A stretch of 17,405 nt of DNA from Maribacter sp. (GCA_018679695.1 JAHHKH010000095.1:1-17405); one strand, 5' to 3'; positions 1 to 7,752 are shown, counted from the stretch's first letter. Program-made: numbers and translations. The notes: generated by a model from the sequence alone, not told the origin.

Positions 1-54
1 ATTGTACCCCCTGGAATTGATGATATCACCTGTAATGATTGCAATCATATGCAT
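1..54 (-). CDS. SatD-like family protein, N-terminal fragment (runs off left edge)
   Basis: Only the first 18 codons are in the window. On the minus strand they read MHMIAIITGDIINSRGYN, or two residues shorter from the second ATG at 48. The pattern of a short hydrophobic strand followed by TGDIxxSR is the N-terminus I associate with SatD-family proteins, which are small, poorly characterised and common in Flavobacteriaceae. The assignment rests on this short motif alone. A well-formed promoter lies directly upstream (86-118), which supports a real gene start here. The adjacent methyltransferase-like gene is upstream in the same direction, but the promoter suggests separate transcription. Confidence 0.55.
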   Translation of the reverse strand, partial: MHMIAIITGDIINSRGYN

Positions 55-85
55 TAGTTCAAAAGCTAATTTGTTATATTATAAG

Positions 86-118
86 CAAATATACTAATAT
101 TTTTACATATAAGCCAAA
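86..118 (-). promoter_or_regulatory. Bacteroidota-type promoter for the SatD-like gene
   Basis: On the minus strand a TTTG element (118-115) is followed after 21 bases by TATATTTG (93-86). This matches the flavobacterial housekeeping pattern TTTG/TTG, spacer, TAnnTTTG. Transcription would begin around 80, leaving a leader of about 25 to 30 bases before the ATG at 54. It is the best-formed housekeeping-type promoter in the window. Confidence 0.6.
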
Positions 119-149
119 TAGATTATAATATAAATTTAAATTGAAAAAG

Positions 150-617
150 TCAAAACCAGCGTCTAACCTGTGTACAATACTGCTTATATTCCTTATCAAA
201 TAGTTTGGTCAAAGCTTCTTCCTCGGGAATGATTTGAAATTTGTTCATATATCCCACAAAACCGGCCGCCAACAACGTATTAAAGGCGTTACCCAACCAG
301 AGGCCCCAAGCCAACAAGACCAATAAAATTGCCAGATACATAGGGTTTCTTGTAAATCTATAAATTCCCCCCGTGATCAAAGTAGTAACCTTTAGAGGGG
401 TTCTTGGGTCAATAGTAGTCTTTGACGAAAAAAACTGGACTAAGGAAATAATGGCAATGATTGCCGCCAAACCCATTAAAATCAATATTAGATAATTACG
501 CCCAAAAAAATCAAAATCACCAAAAGGCAATAAAGCGGACAACAAATACATAGCGACAAAGAATATCACAAAAACAAGTGCCGGTGGCAGTTTTAAGGTC
601 ATAAACCAAGAATTCAT
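150..617 (-). CDS. Isoprenylcysteine carboxyl methyltransferase (ICMT)-like membrane protein
   Basis: The product is 155 residues with about four hydrophobic segments (roughly residues 12-32, 42-62, 93-110 and 112-125). The C-terminal half carries the hallmarks of the ICMT/phospholipid methyltransferase fold: a GGIYRFTRNPMYLA segment (about residues 83-96) and a later EEEAL...KEYxxY...RRW stretch at the extreme C-terminus, which binds S-adenosylmethionine in characterised relatives. Bacterial members are presumed SAM-dependent methyltransferases of membrane or lipid substrates; the substrate here is unknown. The ATG at 617 is the only start that keeps the first membrane segment whole. It is divergent from rdgB across 148 bases in which I see no clean TAnnTTTG on this strand. 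Confidence 0.8.
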   Translation of the reverse strand: MNSWFMTLKLPPALVFVIFFVAMYLLSALLPFGDFDFFGRNYLILILMGLAAIIAIISLVQFFSSKTTIDPRTPLKVTTLITGGIYRFTRNPMYLAILLVLLAWGLWLGNAFNTLLAAGFVGYMNKFQIIPEEEALTKLFDKEYKQYCTQVRRWF

Positions 618-765
618 TCGTAAATAAAATTACTACTTTTACTCTACTAAATATCCTTAATAATCTTCACATTTCTGTTATCCATTATAAAAACAAAAAA
701 AGATTTTACCGTAAAAAGACTTTTTATAAGTTTAAAAAATTAACCACGATCAGATTCATAAAATA

Positions 766-1362
766 ATGAAACTTGTATTCGCTACCCAAAATAAAAATAA
801 AATAGATGAGGTCAGGGCACTATTTCCTGCGAATATCTCCCTTTTGTCCTTGACAGATATTGGGTGCAATGAAGATATTCCAGAAACTGGTAAAACCCTT
901 GAGGAAAATGCCATTCTAAAAGCGAATTATATTACCCACAATTTTGGATATCCTTGTTTTGCCGATGACACCGGTTTAATCGTAGAAGCCTTGAACGGAG
1001 CCCCGGGTGTATATTCAGCGCGCTATGCAGGTAAAAGCAGGGATGCCAATGCCAATATGGATAAACTTTTAAAAGAATTGAAGCATGCAAAAGATAGAAA
1101 AGCACAATTCGAAACCGTAATTGCCTTAAACCTCAATGAGGAACAACACATTTTCAAAGGGGAAATTGAAGGTAAGATCATAAATAAAAAAAGAGGCGAG
1201 CAAGGTTTTGGATATGACCCTGTTTTTATACCCAATGGATATTCCAAAACCTTTGCAGAATTGCCATTGGAAATTAAGAACAATATCAGTCATCGTGGTT
1301 TAGCCATTCAAAAGTTGATAACGTATTTAAACAATCTAGGACAAGATGAAGAACGGTCATAA
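766..1362 (+). CDS. rdgB: Non-canonical purine NTP pyrophosphatase (RdgB/HAM1 family)
   Basis: This cytosolic enzyme hydrolyses ITP, dITP and XTP to the monophosphate and pyrophosphate, keeping deaminated purines out of DNA and RNA. The 198 residues match the usual family length. Visible motifs are the N-terminal nucleotide-binding strand FATQNKNK (5-12), the ADDTGLxVxALxGxPGVYSARYAG block (66-89) holding the catalytic and metal-binding Asp residues, GEQGFGYDPVF (144-154), and SHRG (176-179 region) near the C-terminus. The start gives the canonical MKLVFATQN beginning. A weak promoter-like TAAGTTTA lies at 727-734, one base from the TAnnTTTG consensus. The final 17 bases overlap a 51-codon ORF in another frame. 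Confidence 0.95.
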   Translation: MKLVFATQNKNKIDEVRALFPANISLLSLTDIGCNEDIPETGKTLEENAILKANYITHNFGYPCFADDTGLIVEALNGAPGVYSARYAGKSRDANANMDKLLKELKHAKDRKAQFETVIALNLNEEQHIFKGEIEGKIINKKRGEQGFGYDPVFIPNGYSKTFAELPLEIKNNISHRGLAIQKLITYLNNLGQDEERS

Positions 1363-1501
1363 GAAAGGACCCATGTATGCTTCACTGGCGTCGGTAAATA
1401 CAGAGGCCGTTGGTCGTATGCCAATAGCCTTTTTTGCAGCACTCACGGCAATTTCCCAAATGCTAAATGGTGAATTGGAAGAAGAAATGATAATTACCTA
1501 A
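1346..1501 (+). CDS. Short ORF of unknown function overlapping the rdgB 3' end (possibly a gene remnant)
   Basis: An ATG at 1346, inside the last codons of rdgB but in another frame, opens a 51-residue ORF ending at TAA 1499-1501. The protein starts MKNGHKKGPMYASLASVNTE, has one hydrophobic stretch (about residues 27-40) and ends in an acidic segment rich in Glu. I recognise no family. Coding-like composition and the overlap with rdgB argue that it was once translated. The broken membrane-protein coding sequence that follows uses the same reading frame over most of its length, so both could be parts of one decayed gene. It may equally be a small intact gene or chance. Confidence 0.35.
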   Translation: MKNGHKKGPMYASLASVNTEAVGRMPIAFFAALTAISQMLNGELEEEMIIT

Positions 1502-1518
1502 AATAAATCGGTTTATTA

Positions 1519-1689
1519 ATGAACGGGTGTCTTCGGTGTTATTAGTATTATCCTATTTACCTATGGGTACCTTTTAGCTCTTACTGCCCAAAAATCCCAA
1601 TATAAATAAATAACCGTACCTTTGCCGCTTAAATAATTGCCGCCGGTATGGCAGGTGTTGCGCTGAGTCTAATGGGTTATAAACGATAA
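1519..1689 (+). pseudogene. Decayed small membrane-protein gene
   Basis: Reading from the ATG at 1519 gives about 56 residues of membrane-protein-like sequence only if three lesions are repaired: one surplus G in the GGG at 1525-1527, an in-frame TAA at about 1610-1612, and one missing base near the AAATAA at 1629-1634. The segments recovered are GVFGVISIILFTYGYLLAL (a transmembrane helix), then ITVPLPLK, then IIAAGMAGVALSLMGYKR before TAA at 1687-1689. The two halves join in a sensible order, which looks like an old gene and not random sequence. Sequencing error cannot be excluded, but three lesions in 170 bases make it unlikely. The family is not recognised. Confidence 0.5.
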
Positions 1690-1706
1690 TCGCTCTATAC
1701 AACACA

Positions 1707-1714
1707 CATATTTG
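1707..1714 (+). promoter_or_regulatory. Possible -7 element for the RNA helicase gene
   Basis: CATATTTG lies 19 bases before the deaD ATG at 1734 and differs from TAnnTTTG only at the first base. I see no convincing TTTG partner 19 to 23 bases further upstream, so this is a weak candidate. Confidence 0.25.
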
Positions 1715-1733
1715 CGATTAAGTAAAACACATT

Positions 1734-3527
1734 ATGACAAAATTTAAAGCACTGGGACTGCAGAAGTCCCTATTGGATGCTGTTGCCGATTTGGGGTTTG
1801 AAACCCCATCTGAAGTACAGGAAAAAGCTATCCCCATTTTATTGGAAGATGAAACTGATTTGGTTGCCCTTGCGCAGACAGGAACTGGTAAGACCGCTGC
1901 CTTTGGCTTTCCATTAATCCAAAAATTGGATAGCGGAAGTAGAACTACCCAGGGATTGATTCTTTCACCCACCCGAGAACTTTGTTTGCAAATTACCAAT
2001 GAACTTAAATTGTACGCCAAGTACGAAAAGAGCATTAATGTTGTCGCCATTTATGGTGGTGCAAGTATTACGGAGCAAGCACGTCAGGTTAAAAGGGGTG
2101 CACAAATTGTTGTAGCTACACCTGGTCGTATGAAAGATATGATTGGAAGACGTCTGGTTGACATTTCAAAAATAGACTATTGCATTTTGGACGAAGCTGA
2201 CGAAATGCTCAATATGGGATTTTTTGAGGATATTAAAGATATCTTATCCAATACACCAAATGAAAAATCCACTTGGTTATTTTCGGCAACCATGCCACAA
2301 GAAGTTTCTGTTATCGCCAAAAGATTCATGCATTCACCCCAAGAGATTACCGTTGGCGCCAGAAATGCAGGAACTTCCACTGTTCAGCATGAGTATTATG
2401 TTGTAGGAGGAAGAGATCGTTATCCTGCCTTAAAAAGATTGGCAGATACAAATCCGGATATATTCTCGGTGATATTCTGTAGAACAAAGCGCGATACGCA
2501 AAAAGTAGCTGAAAAGTTGATTGAAGATGGGTATAACGCCGGGGCGCTTCATGGTGATTTAAGCCAGAATCAAAGAGATCTGGTGATGAACTCTTTTCGT
2601 AAAAAACAAATCCAAATGCTAGTTGCCACCGATGTGGCGGCCCGTGGAATCGATGTTGATGATATTACACATGTAATAAATTACCAATTACCAGATGAAA
2701 TAGAAACCTATACCCACCGGAGTGGTCGAACTGGCCGTGCGGGTAAATCAGGAATCTCTATGGTGATTGTGACTAGAAGTGAACTTCGCAAAATCAAAGC
2801 GATAGAAAATAAAATAAAACAAAAGTTTATTTCCAAAACAATTCCTACAGGAATGGAAATTTGTGAAATCCAACTTTATCATTTGGCCAATAAAATCAAG
2901 GATACCGAAATTAACGAAGAGATAGAAGACTATTTACCGGCAATCAATGATGTGTTCCAAGGTATAGAACGTGAAGAACTTATTAAGAAAATTGTATCGG
3001 TAGAATTCACTCGTTTTTACAATTATTATAAAAAGACCAGGGATTTGAATACCGTTGATTCAGGTGAACGAAGTGAACGCAGAGGAGACCGTGGTGGGGA
3101 AATATCATCTAATGGATCAGTACGCTATTTCATTAATGTCGGTGAAAAAGATGGTTATGATTGGATGTCTTTGAAAGATTTTATACGCGATACCGTTGCG
3201 CTTGGTAAGGACGATGTTTTTAAAGTTGATGTTAAGGATAGTTTTTCTTTCTTCAATACCGATGCAGAAGCAACCGAAAGAATCTTAGCTACATTCACTG
3301 AGTTTAAAGTTGATGGCAGGTTTGTAAATGTAGAAGTGTCAAGGAATCCTGGTGGCGGTCGTGGAAGAGACAGAAAACGAAGTGGTGGTAATAAGGACGG
3401 TGGTCGAAGTGGTGGCGGAAGGAGAAGAGATCGTAGTACCTCCGGTAAGAGAAGAGATAGAAAATCTTCAGGAAATTCAAGTTATTCAGGGAAAAGAAGG
3501 GATAAACGCAAAAGCGACTTCTTTTAG
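1734..3527 (+). CDS. deaD: DEAD-box ATP-dependent RNA helicase, DeaD/CsdA type
   Basis: This cytoplasmic RNA-unwinding ATPase has a likely role in ribosome assembly, mRNA turnover or cold adaptation. All helicase motifs are present: Q motif near residues 4-30, Walker A AQTGTGKT (47-54), PTREL (79-83), TPGR (129-132), DEAD (153-156), SAT (184-186), HGDL (273-276), ATDVAARGID (298-307) and HRSGRTGR (328-335). After the helicase core come a linker of charged helices (about 350-440), a DbpA-type RNA-binding domain (about 463-537, starting VRYFINVGEKDG) and a very basic Gly/Arg/Ser-rich tail (540-597) with repeated RRDR and GKRRD blocks that should bind RNA non-specifically. The order and the 597-residue length fit DeaD better than the shorter RhlE proteins. 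A strong terminator follows. Confidence 0.93.
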   Translation: MTKFKALGLQKSLLDAVADLGFETPSEVQEKAIPILLEDETDLVALAQTGTGKTAAFGFPLIQKLDSGSRTTQGLILSPTRELCLQITNELKLYAKYEKSINVVAIYGGASITEQARQVKRGAQIVVATPGRMKDMIGRRLVDISKIDYCILDEADEMLNMGFFEDIKDILSNTPNEKSTWLFSATMPQEVSVIAKRFMHSPQEITVGARNAGTSTVQHEYYVVGGRDRYPALKRLADTNPDIFSVIFCRTKRDTQKVAEKLIEDGYNAGALHGDLSQNQRDLVMNSFRKKQIQMLVATDVAARGIDVDDITHVINYQLPDEIETYTHRSGRTGRAGKSGISMVIVTRSELRKIKAIENKIKQKFISKTIPTGMEICEIQLYHLANKIKDTEINEEIEDYLPAINDVFQGIEREELIKKIVSVEFTRFYNYYKKTRDLNTVDSGERSERRGDRGGEISSNGSVRYFINVGEKDGYDWMSLKDFIRDTVALGKDDVFKVDVKDSFSFFNTDAEATERILATFTEFKVDGRFVNVEVSRNPGGGRGRDRKRSGGNKDGGRSGGGRRRDRSTSGKRRDRKSSGNSSYSGKRRDKRKSDFF

Positions 3528-3540
3528 TTAATTGTATATT

Positions 3541-3565
3541 AAAAATACCCTTCGGGGTATTTTTT
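3541..3565 (+). terminator. Intrinsic terminator after deaD
   Basis: The sequence AAAATACCC, loop TTCG, GGGTATTTT forms a nine-pair stem capped by a C(UUCG)G tetraloop, one of the most stable RNA loops, and runs into a T tract ending at 3565. It lies 14 bases after the deaD stop and separates the helicase from the next gene. Confidence 0.85.
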
Positions 3566-3602
3566 GTTTTGATTAAACCCTATTTATTCGGATTTTAGAC
3601 CA

Positions 3603-4388
3603 ATGGTAAAATATTTTACACTAGTATTCTTCGCTTTGGGATTTCTAGGCATTTCACAAGAAACCCAAGAAGAAACCCAAGAAGAAACCCAGACTTTCAG
3701 TGCTATTGTGGTTAATGCGCAGTCGGATCGCCCTTTGGAAAGTGTTCATATCGTTAACTTGAATAAGGTTTTTGGAACCATTACGAACAAAAAAGGGGAG
3801 TTTTCGATTTCCGCATCAGTAAACGACACTCTATACTTCTCATACTTGGGATTTAAATCCCAAAAAATCAGGGTTACCAATGATATGTTCAAATTCAAGG
3901 ATACAAAAATTGCACTTACCGAGTTGGCATATGCATTAGAAGAAGTAATTGTAAGACCTTATCAATTAACAGGTTACCTTGAAATCGATGTTAAAAATAT
4001 ACCTATTAACACTGCTTATCAATATAGTATTTCGGGACTAAATGTGGGTTATGAGGCGGGCAAAAAGAATCCAAGTGCTGTAACCAAGGTATTGGGGGCC
4101 ATTTTAAATCCCGCAGATCTATTGCGAAATCTTTTTGGTAAAAAGCCCAATCAAATGAGGAAATTAAGGCAAGTCAAGGAAGATGATGCCATACGTGATC
4201 TACTTGCCTCTAAATTTGACAGGGAAACGCTTATCGAACTGCTGCAGATAGAAAAAATGGATATTGATGACATTTTAAACAACTGCAGTTATTCAAAGTC
4301 TTTCATCACAACCGCCAACGATCTTCAGATTTTAGACGCTATCAGTAGCTGCTATGAGGAGTTCAAAGTTTTAAATAGGAAGAAATAA
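3603..4388 (+). CDS. Secreted CarboxypepD_reg-like domain protein
   Basis: The product is 261 residues. Residues 1-18 form a signal peptide (MVKYFTLVFFALGFLGIS), followed by a short acidic repeat ETQEETQEETQ (20-30). Residues 32-93 look like a carboxypeptidase-regulatory-like beta-sandwich: FSAIVVNAQSDRPLESVHI, then the typical GTITNKKGEFSI and the YLGFKSQKI strand. Many outer-membrane and secreted Bacteroidota proteins carry this domain at the N-terminus. The remaining C-terminal region (about 110-261) is charged, helix-rich and not recognised; no TonB plug or barrel follows, so this is not a SusC protein. It probably acts in the periplasm or at the outer membrane. It is 49 bases upstream of the amylase gene on the same strand, so co-transcription is possible, though TAGCTTTA at 4414-4421 might be a separate promoter. 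Confidence 0.8.
   Translation: MVKYFTLVFFALGFLGISQETQEETQEETQTFSAIVVNAQSDRPLESVHIVNLNKVFGTITNKKGEFSISASVNDTLYFSYLGFKSQKIRVTNDMFKFKDTKIALTELAYALEEVIVRPYQLTGYLEIDVKNIPINTAYQYSISGLNVGYEAGKKNPSAVTKVLGAILNPADLLRNLFGKKPNQMRKLRQVKEDDAIRDLLASKFDRETLIELLQIEKMDIDDILNNCSYSKSFITTANDLQILDAISSCYEEFKVLNRKK
3660..3692 (+). repeat. 12-base tandem repeat within a coding region
   Basis: The unit GAAACCCAAGAA occurs 2.75 times in a row (3660-3671, 3672-3683, 3684-3692) with no mismatch. Being a multiple of three it stays in frame and encodes the acidic ETQE repeats immediately after the predicted signal-peptide cleavage site. Slipped-strand changes in copy number would alter the length of the mature N-terminus without disrupting the gene. 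Confidence 0.85.
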
Positions 4389-4437
4389 ATTTTCTAGTTC
4401 CCACCGCATTTTATAGCTTTAGCCAAAATAAATCAAA

Positions 4438-6132
4438 ATGCATAAACTGTTCGCACTGGTTCTTGTCCTGTTCATTTTTATTTCTTGTAAACCGGAGAAA
4501 AAGGAAGCCATTAAACAGCCCGTAATTGCGGCAACCCAAAATACCCCTGAACCAGAAAATACAGTTCCTTTTGTTTGGGAGGGTGCCAATATTTATTTTA
4601 TGCTTACCGATCGCTTTAATAATGGCAATAAAGACAACGACATAAACTTTAATAGAACTAATGAAACTGGGGTTCTAAGGGGATTTATGGGTGGTGACTT
4701 GGTGGGAATCACCGCAAAAATAAATGATGGTTATTTTACTGATTTAGGAATTAATGCTATTTGGTTTACACCGGTTGTTGAACAAGTTCATGGTGATACG
4801 GACGAATCTACAGGAAATACCTATGGCTATCATGGTTATTGGACCAAGGATTGGACTTCCTTAGATCCAAATTTTGGGACAAAGAAAGAGTTGGAGAATT
4901 TAGTGAAAACAGCCCATAGTAAAGGTATTCGAGTATTGATGGATGTGGTTCTGAATCATACCGGTCCTGTAACCAATATAGACCCTGTATGGCCAGACGA
5001 ATGGGTTCGCACGGAACCCACTTGCGAGTTTACTACCTACGAGAACACCACAGCCTGTACGTTGGTCGATAATCTTCCTGATATTTATACAGAGTCCGAT
5101 GAATCGGTTGAACTTCCTGATGCCCTTTTGGCCAAATGGAAAGAGGAAGGACGTTTAAGTAATGAGCTTGACGAATTACAACTATTTTTTCAACGTACCG
5201 GTTACCCAAGGGCTCCACGCTTTTATATTATGAAATGGCTAACAGATTATGTAAATGATTTGGGAATTGATGGCTTTAGGGTTGATACCGTGAAGCATGT
5301 TAATGAAAATGCTTGGGAAGAACTATACAAAGAAGCATCAGCAGCCTTCGAGACCTGGAAAAAGAAACATCCCAATGAGGTTCTTGATGATAACGATTTT
5401 TTTATGGTAGGCGAGGTTTATAATTATAATATTTCCGGTGGAAGGGAGTTTGATTTCGGGGATAAAAAGGTCGATTTCTTCAACCACGGCTTTAACAGCC
5501 TTATCAATTTCGAGTTAAAGAGGGATGCCGATAAGGATTATGAATCAATTTTCAAAAAATACAGTAAACTACTTCATACAAAACTGAAGGACAAGAGTGT
5601 TGTCAACTACCTAACTTCCCACGACGATGGTGAGCCATATGACAAAGAACGAAAAAAGCCCATAAGGTCCGCTAACGTACTCTTACTTACTCCTGGGGCT
5701 TCACAAGTGTATTATGGGGATGAATCCTCGCGTGATTTGACCATAGAAGGCACTGAAGGTGATGCCACTTTAAGATCTTTCATGAATTGGAATGATCAAG
5801 ATAGTCTTCCAGGAACAAAGCAGATTTTATCGCACTGGCAAAAGTTAGGTACGTTTAGAAAAAACCATCCTGCAATTGGTGCTGGAAAACACAAGAGACT
5901 TGCCAAAAAACCATATGTTTTCAGTAGGACTTATATAAAAGATGACTTTAAAGATAAAGTTGTCGTAGGTCTCGATTTACCTAAGGGTAAAAAATCGCTA
6001 TGGGTAAAAGGTTTCTTCGGTGAAGGCACAAAACTTCATGACGCCTATTCTGATACAATGGTGGAAGTAAAAAAAGGCAAGGTCATTTTTGAAAGTGAAT
6101 TTGATGTGGCCCTATTAGAATTGGTCCAGTAA
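4438..6132 (+). CDS. GH13 alpha-amylase family glycoside hydrolase, lipoprotein
   Basis: A 564-residue enzyme predicted to cleave alpha-1,4-glucans. The N-terminus MHKLFALVLVLFIFISCKPE is a lipoprotein signal with the lipidated cysteine at 17; the charged KPEKKE that follows may favour outer-membrane surface display. All four GH13 conserved regions are present: DVVLNH (169-174), GFRVDTVKH (279-287) with nucleophile Asp283, GEVYN (325-329) with acid/base Glu326, and SHDD (394-397) with stabiliser Asp396. The barrel starts at IYFMLTDRFNNG (52-63). An inserted loop at about 186-262 carries a cysteine pair (196, 207). The C-terminal beta domain (about 480-564) is short. No SusC/SusD or transcriptional regulator adjoins it, so it is not part of a complete starch locus here. 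Exact specificity (alpha-amylase, neopullulanase-like or other) cannot be read from the sequence. Confidence 0.92.
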   Translation: MHKLFALVLVLFIFISCKPEKKEAIKQPVIAATQNTPEPENTVPFVWEGANIYFMLTDRFNNGNKDNDINFNRTNETGVLRGFMGGDLVGITAKINDGYFTDLGINAIWFTPVVEQVHGDTDESTGNTYGYHGYWTKDWTSLDPNFGTKKELENLVKTAHSKGIRVLMDVVLNHTGPVTNIDPVWPDEWVRTEPTCEFTTYENTTACTLVDNLPDIYTESDESVELPDALLAKWKEEGRLSNELDELQLFFQRTGYPRAPRFYIMKWLTDYVNDLGIDGFRVDTVKHVNENAWEELYKEASAAFETWKKKHPNEVLDDNDFFMVGEVYNYNISGGREFDFGDKKVDFFNHGFNSLINFELKRDADKDYESIFKKYSKLLHTKLKDKSVVNYLTSHDDGEPYDKERKKPIRSANVLLLTPGASQVYYGDESSRDLTIEGTEGDATLRSFMNWNDQDSLPGTKQILSHWQKLGTFRKNHPAIGAGKHKRLAKKPYVFSRTYIKDDFKDKVVVGLDLPKGKKSLWVKGFFGEGTKLHDAYSDTMVEVKKGKVIFESEFDVALLELVQ

Positions 6133-6143
6133 TTAACTGTCGG

Positions 6144-6521
6144 TTATTTTAGGGAATGCAGTGCAATCCTATTCCCTTCAGTATCCTTGATTAAAGCCGT
6201 AAACCCATGCCCGCCGCCTATTTCCTTCTTAGGCTGCAAAATTATACCATTAGCTTTTTCTACCCTCCCCAATTCAATGTCCAAATCGGGACAGGTAAAA
6301 TATAGTAATGGACCATCTGTGGCACTAGGAGTATACATTTCATGTTTGACCAATGATCCAGAAGTTCCTTTCTTATCTGGAGCAGTAGGAAACCAGCCCA
6401 TGACAAGTCCGCCAAGATCATGAATGCTTATCTTGATATTGAACACATATTCATAGAACTTTTTAGCCCGGTCCATATCTGTGACCGGTATTTCGAACCA
6501 GCCTACCATATTGAAATCCAT
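6144..6521 (-). CDS. VOC family protein (glyoxalase/bleomycin-resistance fold)
   Basis: A 125-residue single-domain protein. It opens with the typical first beta-alpha module, VGWFEIPVTDMDRAKKFYEYVF (about 6-27), and closes with a GHGFTALIKDTEGNRIALHS strand pair (about 104-123), where the Asp-x-Glu-Gly-Asn-x-Ile pattern is characteristic of the vicinal oxygen chelate superfamily. Members are metal-dependent lyases, dioxygenases or binding proteins; the substrate cannot be inferred. It starts four bases after the SRPBCC gene stops, so the two are almost certainly co-transcribed. Its end faces the amylase gene across only 11 bases, with no terminator visible between them. Confidence 0.85.
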   Translation of the reverse strand: MDFNMVGWFEIPVTDMDRAKKFYEYVFNIKISIHDLGGLVMGWFPTAPDKKGTSGSLVKHEMYTPSATDGPLLYFTCPDLDIELGRVEKANGIILQPKKEIGGGHGFTALIKDTEGNRIALHSLK

Positions 6522-6525
6522 ATTT

Positions 6526-7053
6526 CTACTTTTCCAGAATTGATTTTAAATCTGAGAGACCTTGTTCAAAATCCTTACCTATCATTTTATCCATACTCAT
6601 AAACAACATCATAATACTCATTGGGAATTTATTCTTTCCCGAAAACCCCCAAGTAACTTTGGTGGATCCATTTCCTTCATCATTTACACGTATATATGCA
6701 TTTGATTCTGACTTCCACGGTTTAAAAAAACGTAACTGTGTTTCCACAATTTCATTTTCTTTTATACCGATAATTTCCTGTTCACCCTCACCTACTTCCT
6801 TATTTCCTTTCCAGCTGCTTATCGCCCCTATTTCCCCGTCGGTTCCTTTAAACTCTTTTGTCATATTTGGATCTTTTTTGGCCCATGGCCCCCATTCATC
6901 CTGTTTTTTCAATGATTTGACATAATCAAAAACCTCCGAAATGGGCCTGGAAATCGAAATATTTCGTGAAACATCGTACGTTTTAGGTGCGATAATTGCC
7001 AAAATAAGAATTAGCAGTACAAGTCCGATTAAGATGTATAGTAGTATAGTCAT
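6526..7053 (-). CDS. SRPBCC family protein with N-terminal membrane anchor
   Basis: A 175-residue protein. Residues 2-23 form a hydrophobic anchor (TILLYILIGLVLLILILAII). The rest fits the START/polyketide-cyclase-like SRPBCC fold: YDVSRNISISRPISEVFDYV (about 26-45) is the usual first strand and helix, WGPWAKKDP follows, and a long C-terminal helix (about 145-175) would close the hydrophobic pocket. Such proteins bind lipophilic ligands; no ligand can be named. It sits between trmH (48 bases upstream) and the VOC gene (four bases downstream). Confidence 0.85.
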   Translation of the reverse strand: MTILLYILIGLVLLILILAIIAPKTYDVSRNISISRPISEVFDYVKSLKKQDEWGPWAKKDPNMTKEFKGTDGEIGAISSWKGNKEVGEGEQEIIGIKENEIVETQLRFFKPWKSESNAYIRVNDEGNGSTKVTWGFSGKNKFPMSIMMLFMSMDKMIGKDFEQGLSDLKSILEK

Positions 7054-7101
7054 TTGTTTATCAATTAGTTAGTTCTCATTAAATATAGTGAAAATTGATA
7101 T

Positions 7102-7752
7102 TCAAATATTAAACCTTGTTAATATTTTGTCGATGTTTTTAATCGATTTTTTGGTCCAATCCAATCGCTTCTCTAATTTTTCGGTATCCGATAGCTGCCA
7201 TGGCAACTCCCGCTTTTTTAGTTGGGTTGTTAGGTGTTGTAAGATTATTGCCGCAGAAACCGAAATATTCAGACTTTCGGTAAACCCGACCATGGGTATC
7301 TTTAAAAAACCATCGGCTTCGCGCATTACTTCTGCGCTTAGACCTTCTTTTTCAGTGCCAAAGAATAATGCCGATTTCTTGTCAATATCGAATTCCTCAA
7401 GTAGACAAGAATCATTGTGTGGCGAAGTGGCGATAATTTGATATCCTTCACTACGTAAGTGCAATATACAGGACGTTGTGTTTTTATATCTATGTACATC
7501 AATCCATTGTTGGGCACCCATAGCTATGTTCTTGTCAAGTCTTTTTCCAAAACGATCTTCTATAATATGGGCCGTTTGTATTCCAAAAACCTCACAGCTT
7601 CTAATTACAGCACTGGTATTATGCAATTGAAATACGTCTTCAATAGCTACCGTAAGGAAATTTGTGCGTTCTTTCAATACCTCAAGAAAACGCGCTTTTC
7701 TTTCAACCGAAATAAAATCTTCAAGATATGTTAAAAGGTCAAGGTCTACCAT
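7102..7752 (-). CDS. trmH: tRNA/rRNA 2'-O-methyltransferase of the SpoU/TrmH family
   Basis: A cytosolic SAM-dependent enzyme expected to methylate the ribose of G18 in the tRNA D-loop. The 216 residues match TrmH in length. The three SPOUT motifs are visible: motif 1 HNTSAVIRSCEVFG (44-57) with the catalytic Arg at 51, motif 2 LFFGTEKEGLS (129-139), and motif 3 IPMVGFTESLNISVSAAI (152-169) forming the knotted SAM site. A basic C-terminal helix (about 178-216), typical of TrmH and absent from shorter TrmL, supports the TrmH assignment. The gene is divergent from the sirtuin gene across 34 bases, so their promoters must overlap. Confidence 0.9.
   Translation of the reverse strand: MVDLDLLTYLEDFISVERKARFLEVLKERTNFLTVAIEDVFQLHNTSAVIRSCEVFGIQTAHIIEDRFGKRLDKNIAMGAQQWIDVHRYKNTTSCILHLRSEGYQIIATSPHNDSCLLEEFDIDKKSALFFGTEKEGLSAEVMREADGFLKIPMVGFTESLNISVSAAIILQHLTTQLKKRELPWQLSDTEKLEKRLDWTKKSIKNIDKILTRFNI

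Noticed and set aside
1617..1624. TACCTTTG, an exact TAnnTTTG match upstream of deaD
   Set aside because: It lies inside the decayed coding sequence, 110 bases from the ATG, with no TTTG partner upstream; it may be a coincidence of the coding bases (Val-Pro-Leu).
1718..2050. Minus-strand ORF of 110 codons antisense to deaD, and similar antisense ORFs elsewhere
   Set aside because: They mirror strongly conserved plus-strand coding sequence and have no recognisable protein features of their own.
3603..6132. Polysaccharide utilisation locus around the amylase
   Set aside because: No SusC/SusD pair, regulator or second glycan enzyme is present in the window.
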